Assembly (NCBI RefSeq): GCF_018139145.2
Contig: NC_059478.1
Location: forward strand, 11,949,001 to 12,013,000
Length of the DNA stretch: 64,000 bases
Source of the DNA: Gymnogyps californianus
Lineage: Eukaryota > Chordata > Aves > Accipitriformes > Cathartidae
Direction of reading: 5' to 3'
Of the stretch, positions 24,951 through 38,789 are shown piece after piece. Below the pieces are notes generated by a model. The model was given only the letters and a program-made list of their open reading frames with translations, ran no database searches and was not told the DNA's origin. The position numbers and the translations under genes were made by a program. The stretch's first letter is position 1; every line of letters begins with the position of its first letter.

Positions 24951-26018
24951 CGCAGAACCACCCTCATGCTGGTAACCTGTCCCCTGATTTTCCCCAAAAC
25001 ACTCAAGGGATTTGTAGCGCTGGCAAGTCAATATCTCTTAACCACCTCTGACACTTGATTCAGAGGAAGATGCATGGCCGTCATGGCTCTTCTCCTACTT
25101 GTCAGCCAGCCAGCCAGCACACTCTCAAGTACACTCAACAACGGGAGAAGGATGTTCCCAGACTGAGAACTTGATCTCCTGGAAAGAGGGCACTGGCTGC
25201 ACTGCTCCTTCCTCTGCCTAAGAGAGTCTCTTTTGCATCAACACGCAGGTCGGAACAAAAGGAGGGTAAGGTGCTGTGGCCAGGTAGCACAACCTGAAAC
25301 AATAGGAGTTAAACTAAATATTGAACACACTTACTTTTCTGTTACAATGGCAAATACTTATTGAAATCATAGCAAGCAAACACAAAGGGCATTAAGCTGG
25401 CAAAGTCTTCTCAGATGTAGATAAGAGAGGTCCTTTCAAACATGTCAAAGTAGCTTTTCTTTTTTTTGCCTGTCTATACCAGCATCCCTAAAACAGCCAA
25501 GCCTAATAGCATATAAAACAATATCGAACTCAGAACTTAGTAAATCTTTCTATCAAGCACCAGTAGGAAAGTATATGAGCTTAGCAACTGACTGTAGGAT
25601 AGTTGGGTGCCAAGCTGATAGCCTGATAAAAAAAACCCACTTAATTATCTCAGGAGACATCTTGTCAGGACAGTTTCGTTCTGTTTGGCAATGTAGCTCA
25701 TATGTTAGCAAAGTGCGTGCTATTAATCCTTTACCGTAAAAGTATTTTTTTTTCCTTCCATTGAAGCTAGTCACTTCATTTGTGTTCAAGGAGAGGCCTG
25801 GTTATCTCCATCACTTCAAAACCATCACTACACAGCAGCTCTGCCTTCACCAAACACTTCAAAGCATTCCCTAATAAAACATAAAACAAGCGACATGGTC
25901 AGCAGCAGGTTTTACACAGGACCCAAACACCAAAGCTCCAAGATCCATACCCGTTCCTGTCCCTGAGGGCTCCCTCTCGTCTCAGCAAAGCAAGGCTGCT
26001 GCACTGAGGAAGTCTTTC

Positions 26019-26071
26019 TCCCAAAAGCTTCTCCCCTTCGCAATGCTTAGTCCCAAAAGCTTCTCCCCTTC
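26019..26071. repeat. 21-bp direct repeat separated by 11 bp
   Basis: The 21-base text beginning TCCCAAAAGCTT and ending CCCCTTC occurs identically at 26019-26039 and 26051-26071. The 11 bases between them (GCAATGCTTAG) are single copy. Perfect identity suggests a recent local duplication. Confidence 0.9.
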
Positions 26072-29000
26072 TATATTAAACAGAAACGAAATAGTTGCAT
26101 ATTTTCCTGTAATGTCCTTTCATAGCATTTATAACCCTACAGAATACAATTATGTCCTTCACCTACAATTTCAAGCGTTGCCTTAGGTATTTTTATAGGT
26201 ACGAGAGCTTTCCTACTTTGATAAAGAACTTAATATGAACATTATGAAGAACAAGACAACATGTTATTTCTTGAGCCATTCAACACATTCATTCAATATG
26301 CTTATACTACAGGTCCACACCAAGTCACTGGAAATTTTAAAAAAAACACCCTACCAAAAATTACATTTCACATAAAATACTTCTAATAAAGTATTTGTGC
26401 AGACATCCACTTGCCCATTTTTATTTTTTTTTCTACTAGGTAAAATGTTATGCCAACTTCAAATCCTTATCATTTCCTTTTGCGAGGAAAAAGCAAGCAT
26501 GAATTAAAGGCTATTTTGTATTCTACTTTTAAAGAATAAAAGGGTTGTGGTTTTTTTTTTCTGTAGGGGCTGGGATACCACTACAGTGAGCCCGTAAACA
26601 ATTCAGATAAAAGATATGAAAAATATCAGTTAATTCTTGTTTAGCATCACAGTGTGCTTGCTTTCTAAAGCAGATTACAAATCCAGTTCCACCTCTAACT
26701 ACTATCAGTTCTAAGTGTATTACTGCAAGTTGCAAGATATTTCATGTTTCACTTTAACATCAGGCTCATGGAGAGACATGATTACAGAAGGATCCCAATT
26801 TAAAAAAAAAAAGTTCATAAGAGAAAAAAAGATTGGAAACAATCTAAGTGTATCATGCAGGTTCCAAACCCTGACAACAAGTCCAAAGAATCTGAATACT
26901 ACTTTATAGCTTAAAAATAAAATTGTATTATATTTGAGCCAATCTCGTTATTATTTTTGTTGTGTTTTTGAAAGAAACACAAAGGGCAATCTCAATATTA
27001 CATTCCATTTCTCTCAGTACAGGATGAGGAACAGACTCAAAAAGAGTTTCTGTATATTTATAAATTTTAGTGGTATTACATACATACTAATATAGATTTT
27101 CCACTTTATATATAAAATAAATGCTTGCTCAGCAGAGAAACAGAGGTTTAGAAGGAAATGCTTGTGGCTCTGCCCTACTCCAAAGGAGGCTGACTGTCAA
27201 TGTTTCCAGAGTATTAGCAAAGATAGGTAAAGTATCTCTGCAGATAAGAGCTTGCCCTGGTTTTGGGAACACTAGGGCACCAGGAGTTTGTATGCCTGAA
27301 GTCTGCAGGATAGACCAGCTGACAAAGCTAAGAGCTGGTTTCCCCAAAAAATCCTAAAATAGGACATGATGCCCCTCGGAAAGGGTAAGACAGTCTGCAG
27401 TTTAACCAAATCATCACTTCCCTATCAAAGTGTCACGTAATTAGAGATTTCAGAAAAGAAATGGCATAATCCTCCGGGAATGAAGAGTTTCATTACCACA
27501 GATGAAAGAATAGCTTCTTCAGAGATTCCTCTTTACCAGAGATACGAGCCTTTGGTAATCTCCTTGAAACTTGCAACACAAGGATTACAGCAATAAAGCA
27601 TTATCAGCACCATATTGAATCTTGGCACAAACTGCTACCACATCTCCAACCGCACAAAATACCCCCACAATGGGGCTATCCTGCAACAGGGAGGAAAACC
27701 CACACCACTTTATTCCCTCTCCCTGATGCAGGGACTAGCAGGTCTCAGGCATGAAGTGAACCAGGGTACTGAGCAGCCCCTTACTTCAGCTGTACTGTAA
27801 AGAAGCTGTTCTTTAACAATGCTGTGAAGAAGACTTTACATAGTGATGCAAATACATTTCAATAATGACACTCTTCCTACTTTTGCCCTCAGGTACGTTT
27901 TGGAAGAGTCTGTGCAATATCTATTTGAAGACAGGAAAATATTGTCCTTGCCATCCCCATTCCGCAGGCAATGTGCTAAGGCACAGAAGGACTTCTGCTT
28001 ATTGAAGAAGTCTGTGGTAAAACGAAGTATCAAACAGATGGCCAAAATCTTAGAGCACTGGTTTCATCACAAGGACTGTTATTTCTTCCTGCAGATGAAG
28101 CTTTCATTCCACCTTCACCTATGAAATAAACAGCAAAATTGGATTCTACAAGCCCCCTAAAGTATTTCATACTACATTGCGATCATTTCATTTACCTCAG
28201 ACACAGGCCTAGAAGAATCAAGGAACTTGAGTAATATCAATTGCAAGTTCAATAAAGGAAATGCACAAGGAAGAGTTTTGGAGCAGAATCTTACCATCCT
28301 AAATCAAGGAAAGCAAAATACCCACTAAAGGCTGCAGAGGAGCTTTATTTAATGAAGGACTATAGAATTTGATCCACAGTGATCAATAAATGGCAAAAAT
28401 TCAGCCACATCGCACTTCAGCCATACTGACTGGACATTGGCTTTCTCTCAGCACAGCACACGGCAGTGGTTCAACACCTCAATGATGGAAGGAGGTCATA
28501 GCTTACTGTGACCTGTTACCAGAAACAAACATCCAACAAACCACCACCTCCAAGGCCAACTCCCAAAGCAGGTCAGCCAATACCCTATGGCAGCAAAACA
28601 AAGCTGGCAGGAGCAGAACAGCTCCCACTCATCCCACCTTGTCTCTAAAACCTATTAACTCAACTACAAATAAGAACAAATGAATGCCTGAAATGCATTC
28701 AACCCCAAAACAAGCCCAGGATATGCCACTTGCAGCAGCACTATGCCCATGGCAGAATGCTTGCCTGAGTCCAAAGAAAACCTGAGCAACAAAATATTTG
28801 AAGTCAACCTAATGCTACCATGATACAGTGCTAATTTTCAGGAAAAAAAGAACAGCTGTTATAATACAGAATTTTGTGCCAGAAACTACAAAAAAGACAC
28901 TTACAACTTTCACAGACAGAAAAAGAAAAGGGAGAGCGCTGCATCCAGCTGCACTGCACAGAAATTGCTGGAACCAGTCTAGCAACACTTAGCTGCATTT

Positions 29001-29266
29001 CTTCTGAATACAGAGGATGAGTATCACACTGGTCAAGCCTCATGTTCTTATGAAAGCACTATACTAAAACATCACAGTGCAGTTTTTGAAGAGCACTACA
29101 GTTTTGTACAAAAACCTGTCTGCATGAAGAACGGCTCTTTGTTATATGCACAGACTGCTGTGCACATGATCTTGTTTGCATGTTACTTATTCAAATCACA
29201 GATGTCCAATGCTTCCATGCAACATTCAAGATGCACTTTTGGGTTTGGTGTTTTGTTTGTTTTTTG

Positions 29267-29280
29267 TTTTTTTTTTTTTT
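29267..29280. repeat. Poly-T tract within T/G-rich patch
   Basis: A run of 14 T ends a TTTTGTTTGTTTTTTG patch that starts at about 29240. It lies just upstream of the MIR-like relic. Confidence 0.9.
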
Positions 29281-29344
29281 AATTCAAATTTAGTCCTCTA
29301 CCTCTGTTCTATATTGGAGAAATAAAATGGTTTATTGAACACGG

Positions 29345-29505
29345 GTCTTGCAGTCAGGAACTCCAGGGCCAACCACTAGTATTCTATGTGATGCCGCAAA
29401 AGTCCCCAAAGACCCTGTACTTCAGCTGCCCTTCTATAGTATTCCCTACCTCCACAAAGCACTGTGAAAATAAACACGTGAATGATTGGTAGGTGCTCAC
29501 ATACT
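29345..29505 (+). repeat. MIR-like SINE relic
   Basis: The order of landmarks follows the old MIR/L3 group through most of its length: GTCTTGCAGTCAGGAACTCC (compare 'gagtcagactgcctgg'), CTATGTGATGCCGCAAAAGT (compare 'tgtgaccttgggcaagt'), CTGTACTTCAGCTGCCC, TATTCCCTACCTCCACAAAG (compare 'tacctacctcacagg'), AAATAAACACGTGAATG and GGTAGGTGCTCACATACTATGG. It is old and heavily diverged. It is one of the better-preserved full-length-like fossils of this kind in the window. Confidence 0.55.
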
Positions 29506-32500
29506 ATGGGGTTGAAGGCCATATGAGGCAGAAAGAAAATTAACATATTCAAAGAGAGGATTACAACATGTTTCTCAGTTTTTTCAGCAGCTGGGATAAT
29601 GATTAAGTAACACACAGAGTCATGATTGCTCAAAAAAAAAAAAGTGACATTCAAAATACAAACAAGGAAAAAACAATCTTGCTGGCATACACCATAAGCC
29701 TTCATAAAATTAATGTTTTGGTTTGGTTTTTTAATTCATCCAACAGAAGTCCCTTTCAGAGTTAGGGAGATACAAGTCCCAAATGTGCCACGGAAACCAC
29801 TATTCCTGCTGCATTTGTATGGTAATCAGCTCCCCTGACCGCTAACTGGTGGCATGAGAGAGCAGTTCCATGGGAGGCTGACAATGGCGGCAGTGATGAA
29901 GCCATGCAATGTCACAGCTCTTTAATCATCAAAAAATCCACCCCACTCCTTTTTGATTTCTCCTCTCCGCAATGCCACGATTTCTGGGTTACAATCCTCT
30001 TGGCAAGCACCACCAGATCCATAAACCAACTTCACAGAGTAGTGAATTGCTGTTGCTGTTTCTAGGTTAACACTGACAGGAACTAACAGAGTCTTCAAAA
30101 ACTTCATAAACTTTGTTTTAGAGCTGACACACAATTGCTACATAGTGCGTTGCAGGAACACAGAGCTGTATGAGCAGATCCAGCACTGGTCAGATAGATG
30201 CGGTTTATCATCTTAAACCCTACCTCTAACAGGAAGGGGGTGGGGAGAAGAGGAGGAAGGGAGAGAGGGAGGAGATGAAAGGGCAAAAAAAGAACTACTA
30301 GAAACACCTTAGACTATAGTATTTCTTGTACAGATCTGACCTGTGTTATGTACCTTGCAATGTAACCTTGGGGAAAAAAAATAAATCAGTAAATAACTTA
30401 GAGTACTTTATAAGTGAACAACACAACAGCACTGCTCTGCACTGTCATCTGGGATACTCAGCTTCATTCATCATTATGGTCTCCTGTCTCTCTCCCCAAG
30501 TCAATTGGGACTCGGACTGCAGCCGAGATGAGAACAGCTCATTCATCCACGGGGGAAAGCAGCATGCTTCACATTGCTAAGGAGTTTCCTGTGATTCTCA
30601 ATGCCAAAGTATATTATCATTTTCTTGTGACTCTCAGAAAATAAGAGGGCATTTTTTAAGCCCCTTTAACATTTGTTTGTATTAGAAGCACAGTGGAAGA
30701 GCAGTCCAGGCTGCTAACAGACCTCTACCAGCACTAGCATGTGCATTCTATTTGCAAGCTTAACTCCACAACAAGCTCTGGAGCCTGCTAGAATGGAATT
30801 ACACACAAGATGAGGTGTATTTAATCTATCACAGATTACCAATGGAAAGGTGAAAAGTAGCTGGTGAGGCCTTTGAAAGGAATAACGTCAAGGCCTCTTC
30901 CTCCAAAAAACACCATGCAGGCAAGGTCAAGAAACAGTAAATGGGAAAGTACTTGCCAGGAGCAGAAGAAAGGAAAAAAAATGTGCAGCCTTCAAGCAGT
31001 AGCATTGACTTTATTCAATATGGCAAAAAAGAAGAAATAAACATATATCCTCAAAAAGAAGAAAACCTCAGTACAACACAAATAAGTTGTATTTCAGATG
31101 ATTTCACTGTGATCATAAAAGTGATATGTAGCAGTAATAGCTACTAAAAAGGTTGTTCTCCAAAGCAATCTGGCTTGGTCAAAATGCAGAACATTTCTCT
31201 AGCACATCCTACTCACAAAAATAATTACCAGAATAACTGAAGACAAACCATCATTGTAAAGCCCTTTCTTTTTTTCCTTGGAAGTTATTAATCAAAACCT
31301 CCAGCGAATGGCAGACAGCCAGCAAAGGATTCTGCAGAGTCTGCTCTGCCCCTGGCTAACAGGAGCTGCAGCGCACAGCTTGCAGAGTGCAGCGGGGGGT
31401 GATGCAGCTGATTTAGACTTGCGTTATCAACTGCCACCCCCGATCTGGGTAAGAGAATATTTGGTTTTACACAATCAGACGTTTGCTCGGTCACTGAAGT
31501 TTTGTGTATAGAGCCTGCATGTGACACTCAAAATCATTAGCATGACTTCTGTGTATCTATTTGCACAGAGCATGCAGCAAAGCACGGCTCTTTAATAATA
31601 CAATTACTTATGTTAACAAACGATTTCTATTGTAATCAATAATGCAGTCTCCATTTTAACAAGTTCCCTCTCTTGGTTTTTTTTTCCTACACACAAGAGA
31701 CATGGTATACACAGCCAGCACAAGGACAGTGGAGATAGAGCTGCCACCTTTTGGTCACACGTAACAGTGCTAGAGAAAAAATGTGATCTCTTTTTGTCAC
31801 GGTAAAACTAGAAGTATTGGAAACCTGATCATAAGTTGCAAGCACAACAGGGACCACCTGTGACATGATGTTTTTGGACCTCAATGACTATGTATATTAT
31901 ATAATAAACAACTGACAAAAAGCTTTTGTTTATACTGTTTCTCAAATTAGTTCTATTTATGCAGCTTAAAGATTTTGAGGAATTTTGAACAAAGGTTATA
32001 AAACTTGAGCTTTAAATCCAAGGACAAGCAATTAGTATTAAAGTATCTTTGAATATGCAAAATTCAACTATCATCTTTTTGTAAAAAAGAATGGGAATGG
32101 TCACAGATGGGATGGGAAGGGAAAGAAAAGGAAGGCTAATCAATTGCTAAAAGAATGTCTGTACTGCATAGTAAAATTGGAAGAGCTTCCAAAGAAATAT
32201 ACTTACTAGTGAGTAATTTATATATATTTTACACTGTTTTTATATCACCACTTCTAATCTGTGCTCCTCTGTAAGTCTATTCAAAACGGCAACCAGGTGA
32301 CACTCAAATCTAAGCTAAAATTTCTATTGTCGTGTGAGCGAGTTTGAACTTACAAGAAAGGCTTTTGCACATTGCTAGTCAAAACCCTCTTCAGCCAAGG
32401 AATCCATATCAGAGCCCATTGCATGATTCATGGAATAACTTCTTTTTCAAGCGTTGATTTGCAGGCAACTTAGTATTCTGAAAAGGCAAGAATTTGGTTT

Positions 32501-35278
32501 CTTTTCAGAAAGGCTATGATGGATTAAACGGCAGCTTCCCTGTAGCACCCTGTCAATGGATCCATACTCACCTTAAAAGTTTACATGTACCCATGCTTCA
32601 TTCAGTCTCAGGCTTTCATCCGAGACCAAGCGAAACAGTGACAGATAGCTATCTTCTACCAGTCCATTTAGAGTGCATTGACACTTATTTCAAAATCACC
32701 CAGAATTGTCCATGTAAGTAATATTCAGCTCTATGAATGACCTAGATCTGTGAGACAATGTATCTTACACCATCATCTCTTGAGCTGCCCCACTCCTCCT
32801 TTCTTGCTCCTTCCCAGTCCCCCCCTCTACCTTTTCTAATTTGAAAATTTTGTTTAATACCAAGTTTTACATGTTATTTTTTCCACCTCCATTTTTAAGT
32901 CAATTATTCAGGTCAGTGCTGGAGAATGTGGAGCTTCTGCTCAAATCTATGAATTTCAATGCAAAGCAAATAAATTAAGAGACATACGGTTAAACAGCTT
33001 TTTAAACAAGTCAGAGGTTTTAAGAAACACATACCATGTCAAGTAGGCATAAGACCCTAAATTTCCTGTCCATGTTGAAAGGTAAGAAACCCTCCTCTAT
33101 CATGTTTAAATGTTCTCAGGCTCTAAATAATCCATTGAGGTACAGGCTTCCAAAAATCTGAGTTTAACTTCACAAATTTCTGATCATCTTTATAACAGTA
33201 GTTCTCAGCACTGACAAATATTGACTCATAAGAAACATTTAGGATTAGTGCATTTGTCCTAAAGCAGTAATTCCAAGTGGTTCAGATTAGTAACTAGAAC
33301 CCCACTGTACTAAGTTTGTATGTATTGCTAGAACTGCCTCCATCTCACATGGTGAGCAATGTAACGACTAAAAAACCATCTGGCATAGCCAGACAATGAG
33401 TGCAAATCTAAAAGAACTGCTGGCAAATCATGGGCAGCTAGACACCACTTTCTCTTGCCCATTTTCTGTGGAACTCTATCTATGGATGCAATTTGGGCAA
33501 GGAATGGTTTGGGTAGGATAAAGAAGATATAAGGTGAAGTGAAACAGCAAATGAATAGCTATAGAAAACAACCAGGACATGAAACCAAGTGCCTTGTCAC
33601 CGTGCTGTTCATTGCCTCACAGCTCACCTCCAATAGGACAGGCTTCTGCAAAATCATGAGAAAGCAGAAAAAACAGCATTATAGACTATATTTAAAAATA
33701 TGTACGTGAGTCTGAAAGGAAAAGAAAAATATTTCTGCCACAAGAAATACTACCATATTGATTCACAATTAGGGGGAAGAAGGGGGACATTTTCCTTTGG
33801 TTTAAGTGAATTCACAACATAGCCACGTACTACTGCTGCTGACAACCCAAGCCACACAGCACACGGAAAGAGTATCTCACTGTGCCAGGAAGAGTTCACT
33901 CTCTCCATGAGATATTCGCAGCTGAAAAAGGGGCACACAGTATTTCCAGCAGGTGACTCCTCCCTGGTGTTCGTGGAATGACGAGTTTCAAGGTTGGCGA
34001 CCGAAACACCATGCTTTCCACCCCTGCCTCGCTTCCTAAGGCTACGCTGGCTGTCGGCATTAAAATGATCCTGAAGCGCCGAGACCTCAAAACATTCCCA
34101 AGGCAAAGATGCTGCCACTAGGGACACGGCCCCAGCTTACAATCACAGAAATTAATAGTAATGGGGATTAACCTCATTCAAAGAGCAAGATAACACTCTT
34201 TCCACCAATGATCTCAGCAACAGAGCATCTCAAACCATCTGCAGGGCCAAAGGATAATCCATTTGCATTGCTTTCACACCATTTGAAAGGGCAAAACTAC
34301 AGGTGTGGAACAAAAGTCATAATACAGTCAAATGCAGTTGACATTTAGTATAGTCCAATACAGACCAAGTAGATTTTCCTGAAAGCTTTTCTATTTCTCT
34401 TCATTTCAAACTACTTGAGGTACAATTTGAGGATGGTCCTAAAAACATTTCTTTGTTATCGGTTTAAATTATTTTACTAAACTTTTGAGTTATATCATGC
34501 TCCATGGAAGGTAAAACTCTGCTAAAAGCCCATCATAACAGTCCTCTTACAGGCACTGTATATCAGAGAATTTCTATATGCTGCCCCCGATTTTATATGA
34601 ATATTTTTGTTTATGAAGTAGCATAAAAAAATTCTTGTATTTCCTACAGTGTTTAAAGAATATCCTGATTTGCTGAAATTAAACTAAGACCAATACCTTT
34701 GCAGAAACATTGTTACTTCATCCCGGAAAGGCATTTCATTTTTATGGCTTCAAAACCAAACATCTGCCATTAAAAAAACACTTCACTAACTTGAAAGTAT
34801 TAAAAAAAAATAAAAATGAAGAAACCTGCATTTGTATTGGACTAACAATTGAGCACTTAGAAGAACAGAAGAGCCAAATGAAAATAACCAACTAAAAGGC
34901 ATTTTATAAGAGTTATGTCAGATAATTTGCTCCCTGCTGCAATCGTAATACATCAGCTTTTCTTTTTTCTTTTCTTTCTCCTTTTTTTTTTTTTTAAACT
35001 TTTTGGATTTGTCATCTTTTTTCCCCCCAATATTTGTTTAAAAACAGTCACTAACTTGTCCATTAAAAGAAAAAAAATTTTTTTGAAAAAATGGAACAAG
35101 GAGAAACAGTCAACGATGTTAATCTTAGACTGAGAAGTTTAAATTTATTGGCTTTGTATTTATTATGCATACAGATGAAGACAGAAAGACTATCTTCACC
35201 ATTTTAATATATCTTCCCCTCCATTTCCCACACTATTATAAAAAAGTGGATTTTGGTGATTTGGGATTTTTATTTCCT
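29506..35278. other. Long AT-rich non-coding stretch
   Basis: No exon or RNA gene is recognised over nearly 6 kb. Points inside it: a purine tract at 30231-30283 (separate entry); a patch at 31278-31450 that is open on both strands and followed by GGGTAAGAG, a donor-like site; a CpG-bearing patch at about 33960-34130 with a minus-strand open frame of 125 codons (33750-34127) that begins with a non-ATG codon and resembles nothing known; T-rich runs at 34960-35030. Confidence 0.45.
30231..30283. repeat. Homopurine tract
   Basis: About 50 bases of almost pure A/G on the plus strand (AGGAAGGGGG T GGGGAGAAGAGGAGGAAGGG AGAGAGGGAGGAGA T GAAAGGG), with only two T interruptions. Tracts like this can form triplex (H-DNA) structures. 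No function is implied. Confidence 0.85.
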
Positions 35279-35292
35279 CCCCCCCCCCCCCC
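35279..35292. repeat. Poly-C tract, 14 bases
   Basis: A run of 14 C lies between T-rich DNA and ACCTTAGG. It is one of several long G/C homopolymers in the window. Confidence 0.95.
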
Positions 35293-38200
35293 ACCTTAGG
35301 AGGCTGCTTCTTTTTTTTTCCAGAAAAGACTGAAAGCAAGTTGCATAAATTCTAGCATTCACAGTCACGTCAGCATTGCTCCTCCCAAACTCTTCATTTG
35401 ATTTGATTAATCATTGTAACTTAAAATATTAATGAATTTCTTTTCTAATCATATAAAGTTTACAATAAGCACAGAAGAGGTGATCTGATCGTTCTTATTT
35501 ACACTATCGCTTTAGACCTTACGCATTTCAAATAGAGAGGAGAAAATATGGCAAAAACTGCCTTCTTGTCTGCAGTATTTACATGCTTTACATAGTTTAA
35601 AAATATGTGGCTTATTAATGACTGATTTTTCAGCCTCTCCAATAAGCTTTTTATTAACATGACAGTCCTTTACTTGCAAGTGTCAAGCAATTTCATACTG
35701 TGCATGTATCCTTTATGATGTTTAATATAAAAGATAGTACAGTATTTATATCCTTCACAATAAGAGAATGGATTGTTTTAAGGTTATACAGCCCAGCTGT
35801 GATAAAGAAAGAAGGAACCTTACAAAATGATAAATATTTTCATTAAAAAACTTTAAAACTAAAAGTTCAAAGATATGTTCTCCTCTCTTATATCTTGTCA
35901 AAACATGACTTAGGACCCAAAACTAATCTACTTTCAATTTTATTCAATATTTCAGTGCTGTCATAGTACTCAGCAGAGAGTATTGGAATACGATCATTTT
36001 TTATTTTGTTGATGTTACCGACAGCTTTATTTCACAAAGCAATCTTATACTATGTCTACCACTGGCAGGTCACAAAGGTCAAATAGTCTATCCTTACAGG
36101 TAGAGAGCTTATTAAATGGCACGTCTATTAAACCCAATGGACAACATAAAGAAACATTTCAGCGAAATACTTTTAACATAGTTCAGTGAAGACACAGTCA
36201 AAAGGGTATTAAATAATTTGAACTGAGACCAATAAGAATTTTTTTATAAGCATCTTCAAAATTATGCTTCATACAAAGCATTTCAAACAGACCGTAGGAG
36301 AAAGACTTGCAGAAAGATGAACTTTGTCTGTGCAAATATTTACTTTGTATTATGCATTTACAGCTGCACACTCATAGCACATTTAGTGCTAGGTGGCTTA
36401 CCAAAGATAAGTTTCTGCTTTCTAGGACTGTTATTTAATTAAACGTTCATTTTAAAATTATCATGAAATTTATATGATACCTTCTTCAGCAGTATTTGTA
36501 CGTGTGCTTTACATACTAACCTGGATCATCGTAGGATAATTCTTCAGAAGCAATATATTTTAGCTATTTATTTTCAAATGACATAATTAATCACATAATG
36601 GTTTGGGGAAAAATCCAATTACATAAATCAGAAAAAGGCATTCAAATAAAATCTTCATATAGTATCTTATAAAGTCCACATAATTCTTTTTAACCAAGAG
36701 GGCGTATGCTTTGCAAGACCAGAATATTTATAGAGACATAATTGTGATTTTATCTCTCTTTCTGGCATCCTTTCATTATTTCCCTATTTGCCAGTTACCT
36801 ACCATATGTTGGATCTTGCTATTTCAATATTAGTATTTGCATGACTGCATTTACAAAAGAATAACAAAATAAAGACATCTTTGGATTGGGAAACCTATAC
36901 ATTCAGATGTTCATGTTCAGACTTAACCCTTGCAGCTCATTCAAAGAAAGCATTCCAGTTGCATTTCTAAATCATATATACTTATTTCTGCACAGCTAAA
37001 ATTCTGAATACCGGTACACAGAGTCTGTGGACTCTCATATACAGTTTATTAGATACAGTACTTGGCCTACTGTTATCAGAAGATTCACCTAGTCAGATAA
37101 TTAATAAGATACAGAAACATAAAACATGAGTTGTTAAAGTTTACAATTACCTTCCCTCACAGCTCCATTCTAAATGCACTGTCCTTGCTTTAACACATAG
37201 TAAATCATCTACCTAAATGTATTTGCACCCAATCATTTTTTAAAGTCACAATCTTTGTAGTGTCAACTTGTCAAGGGTCAAAGGGAAGAACAGGCAAGAT
37301 TCCCAAATCAATCTGCTTGTAGAAACTGTCTCATTTCATTTCAAATTACCTGCTGTGGCTGAAGCAGGCTATGGACAAACTGCCTTCCTCCATAAACCAT
37401 GACAGCACAGGTCGAACTTATGTGATCATTCATAAGGGGCAAGTCATGCTGGGTCTGTCATTAACTACTTTTAAACTGCTGTGCAGGGTTAAGTGATCTT
37501 GCAGGGCAGCAGCAGATATAAATACTATTTGGACAGTTTAATGTCAGGCGACAACTCCTCTGGGATTAAAACCGTGTAACCCAATAGTAGTATTATCAAT
37601 ATAAGGATTAAGGTACTTTAGGACTGTTTCTTGCACTCACAACTTTTCATGTGTTTTGCATGTTATTAAGATATCAGATGCACAACATAACACCCCTTAA
37701 GAGGCTCCCTAAAATATTAGCAGCAACACTCACCATCTTCTGTGAAGGCATTCCCAGTTGGTTTAGTTATGTCCTTGTGTAACTGCCCAATCCAGGAGAG
37801 GATACTGCAGCAACTAAAAATACGTCGGGCCGCGTGATTCACGGGCAAGGGAAACAGTTCAGAACTGACCCTCCTCAAAGTCAGTCTGGACAGGTACTAC
37901 AAAAGTCCGTATTAAACAAGGTACTTCAGCAGATGCCCACTTTCAAACATGGATCTATTAATTGAACCTGCTACATAGCTAGCCGATAGGGATACAAAAA
38001 GATCACTGCATGGCTTAATAAACTATACAAGTAATTACTGCATAACAACTTACTTTGTGCTTCTGGAGGTCATTTCTCCTCTGGTCACCGTTATACTGAT
38101 ACACTAATTTGAACAAGAAAGGTACTTGTTAATAAAGAAAAACAGCCATCATCTTTTTCAACATCTGTGGACAGTAAAAGCCAGAGGAGTTTTGTTAGAC

Positions 38201-38789
38201 TAGTGAATTAAGCTGGTCTCAGTATCAAAAAATAAAAGTTCTTAAAAGAATATATGATTTTTCCTGATTCTTTCTTCACCATCATATTCTTATTTAATGA
38301 TTACAGACATAGGTTGCAGTATCCTTAACGCATTTGTCTTCAGTCATGAAACAGATGGGTATTTTTACAAGAACATGCAGGAAGAGACCAGTACTCCAAT
38401 TTGCTGAAGACAACAAACTCTTGCTCATCATAAGATGCACTACTCACTAGTATGATATATGCAAAACCATACATGGAACAGCATGCTAACACAAGGGAGC
38501 TGATTTATCACTGTCTCGTAAAGCACAGCTGCCAGTGGCACTAAGAAAGAAAGAAGTAAACCTTAATCTAACAAAATCCCAAACTTCAGAGCCACCATAA
38601 CTTAATGCAGAAAGCAGGAGGGATCAAGAACACATATGCTTTTGAAAAAGAAAGTATCAATGCAACTTGTTCAGAACTGAATGTCACTTTCTGAGGCACA
38701 TACAATGACACTGGGTTTTGGAGGTCAGCTTTCCAGTAGGAAAGGTGAGGTGCAACGGTTCTGTTACAGATTGAGAGCCTGTTGGCATT
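35293..38789. other. Repeat-free AT-rich non-coding stretch
   Basis: For 3.5 kb there is no long open frame, no mobile element and little simple sequence. The text is complex AT-rich DNA with many TAAT/ATTA motifs (for example TTGATTAATCATTG near 35403 and TTATTTAATTAAACG near 36430). Such intervals often hold conserved non-coding elements in bird gene deserts, but conservation cannot be judged from one sequence. Confidence 0.4.

Larger units (their letters stand above)
24951..29344. other. Non-coding stretch
   Basis: Beginning at about 24960 the sequence is moderately GC (to about 25270, including a short GCCAGCCAGCCAGC run near 25105), then AT-rich. No exon is recognised. Paired open frames on opposite strands at 27121-27357 and 27836-28124 look like mirror artefacts and not genes. 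The 21-bp direct repeat at 26019-26071 is annotated separately. Confidence 0.45.

Noticed and set aside
33750..34127. Minus-strand open frame of 125 codons
   Set aside because: It starts at a non-ATG codon, lies over a slightly CpG-rich patch that lengthens frames, overlaps another open minus frame, and resembles no protein.
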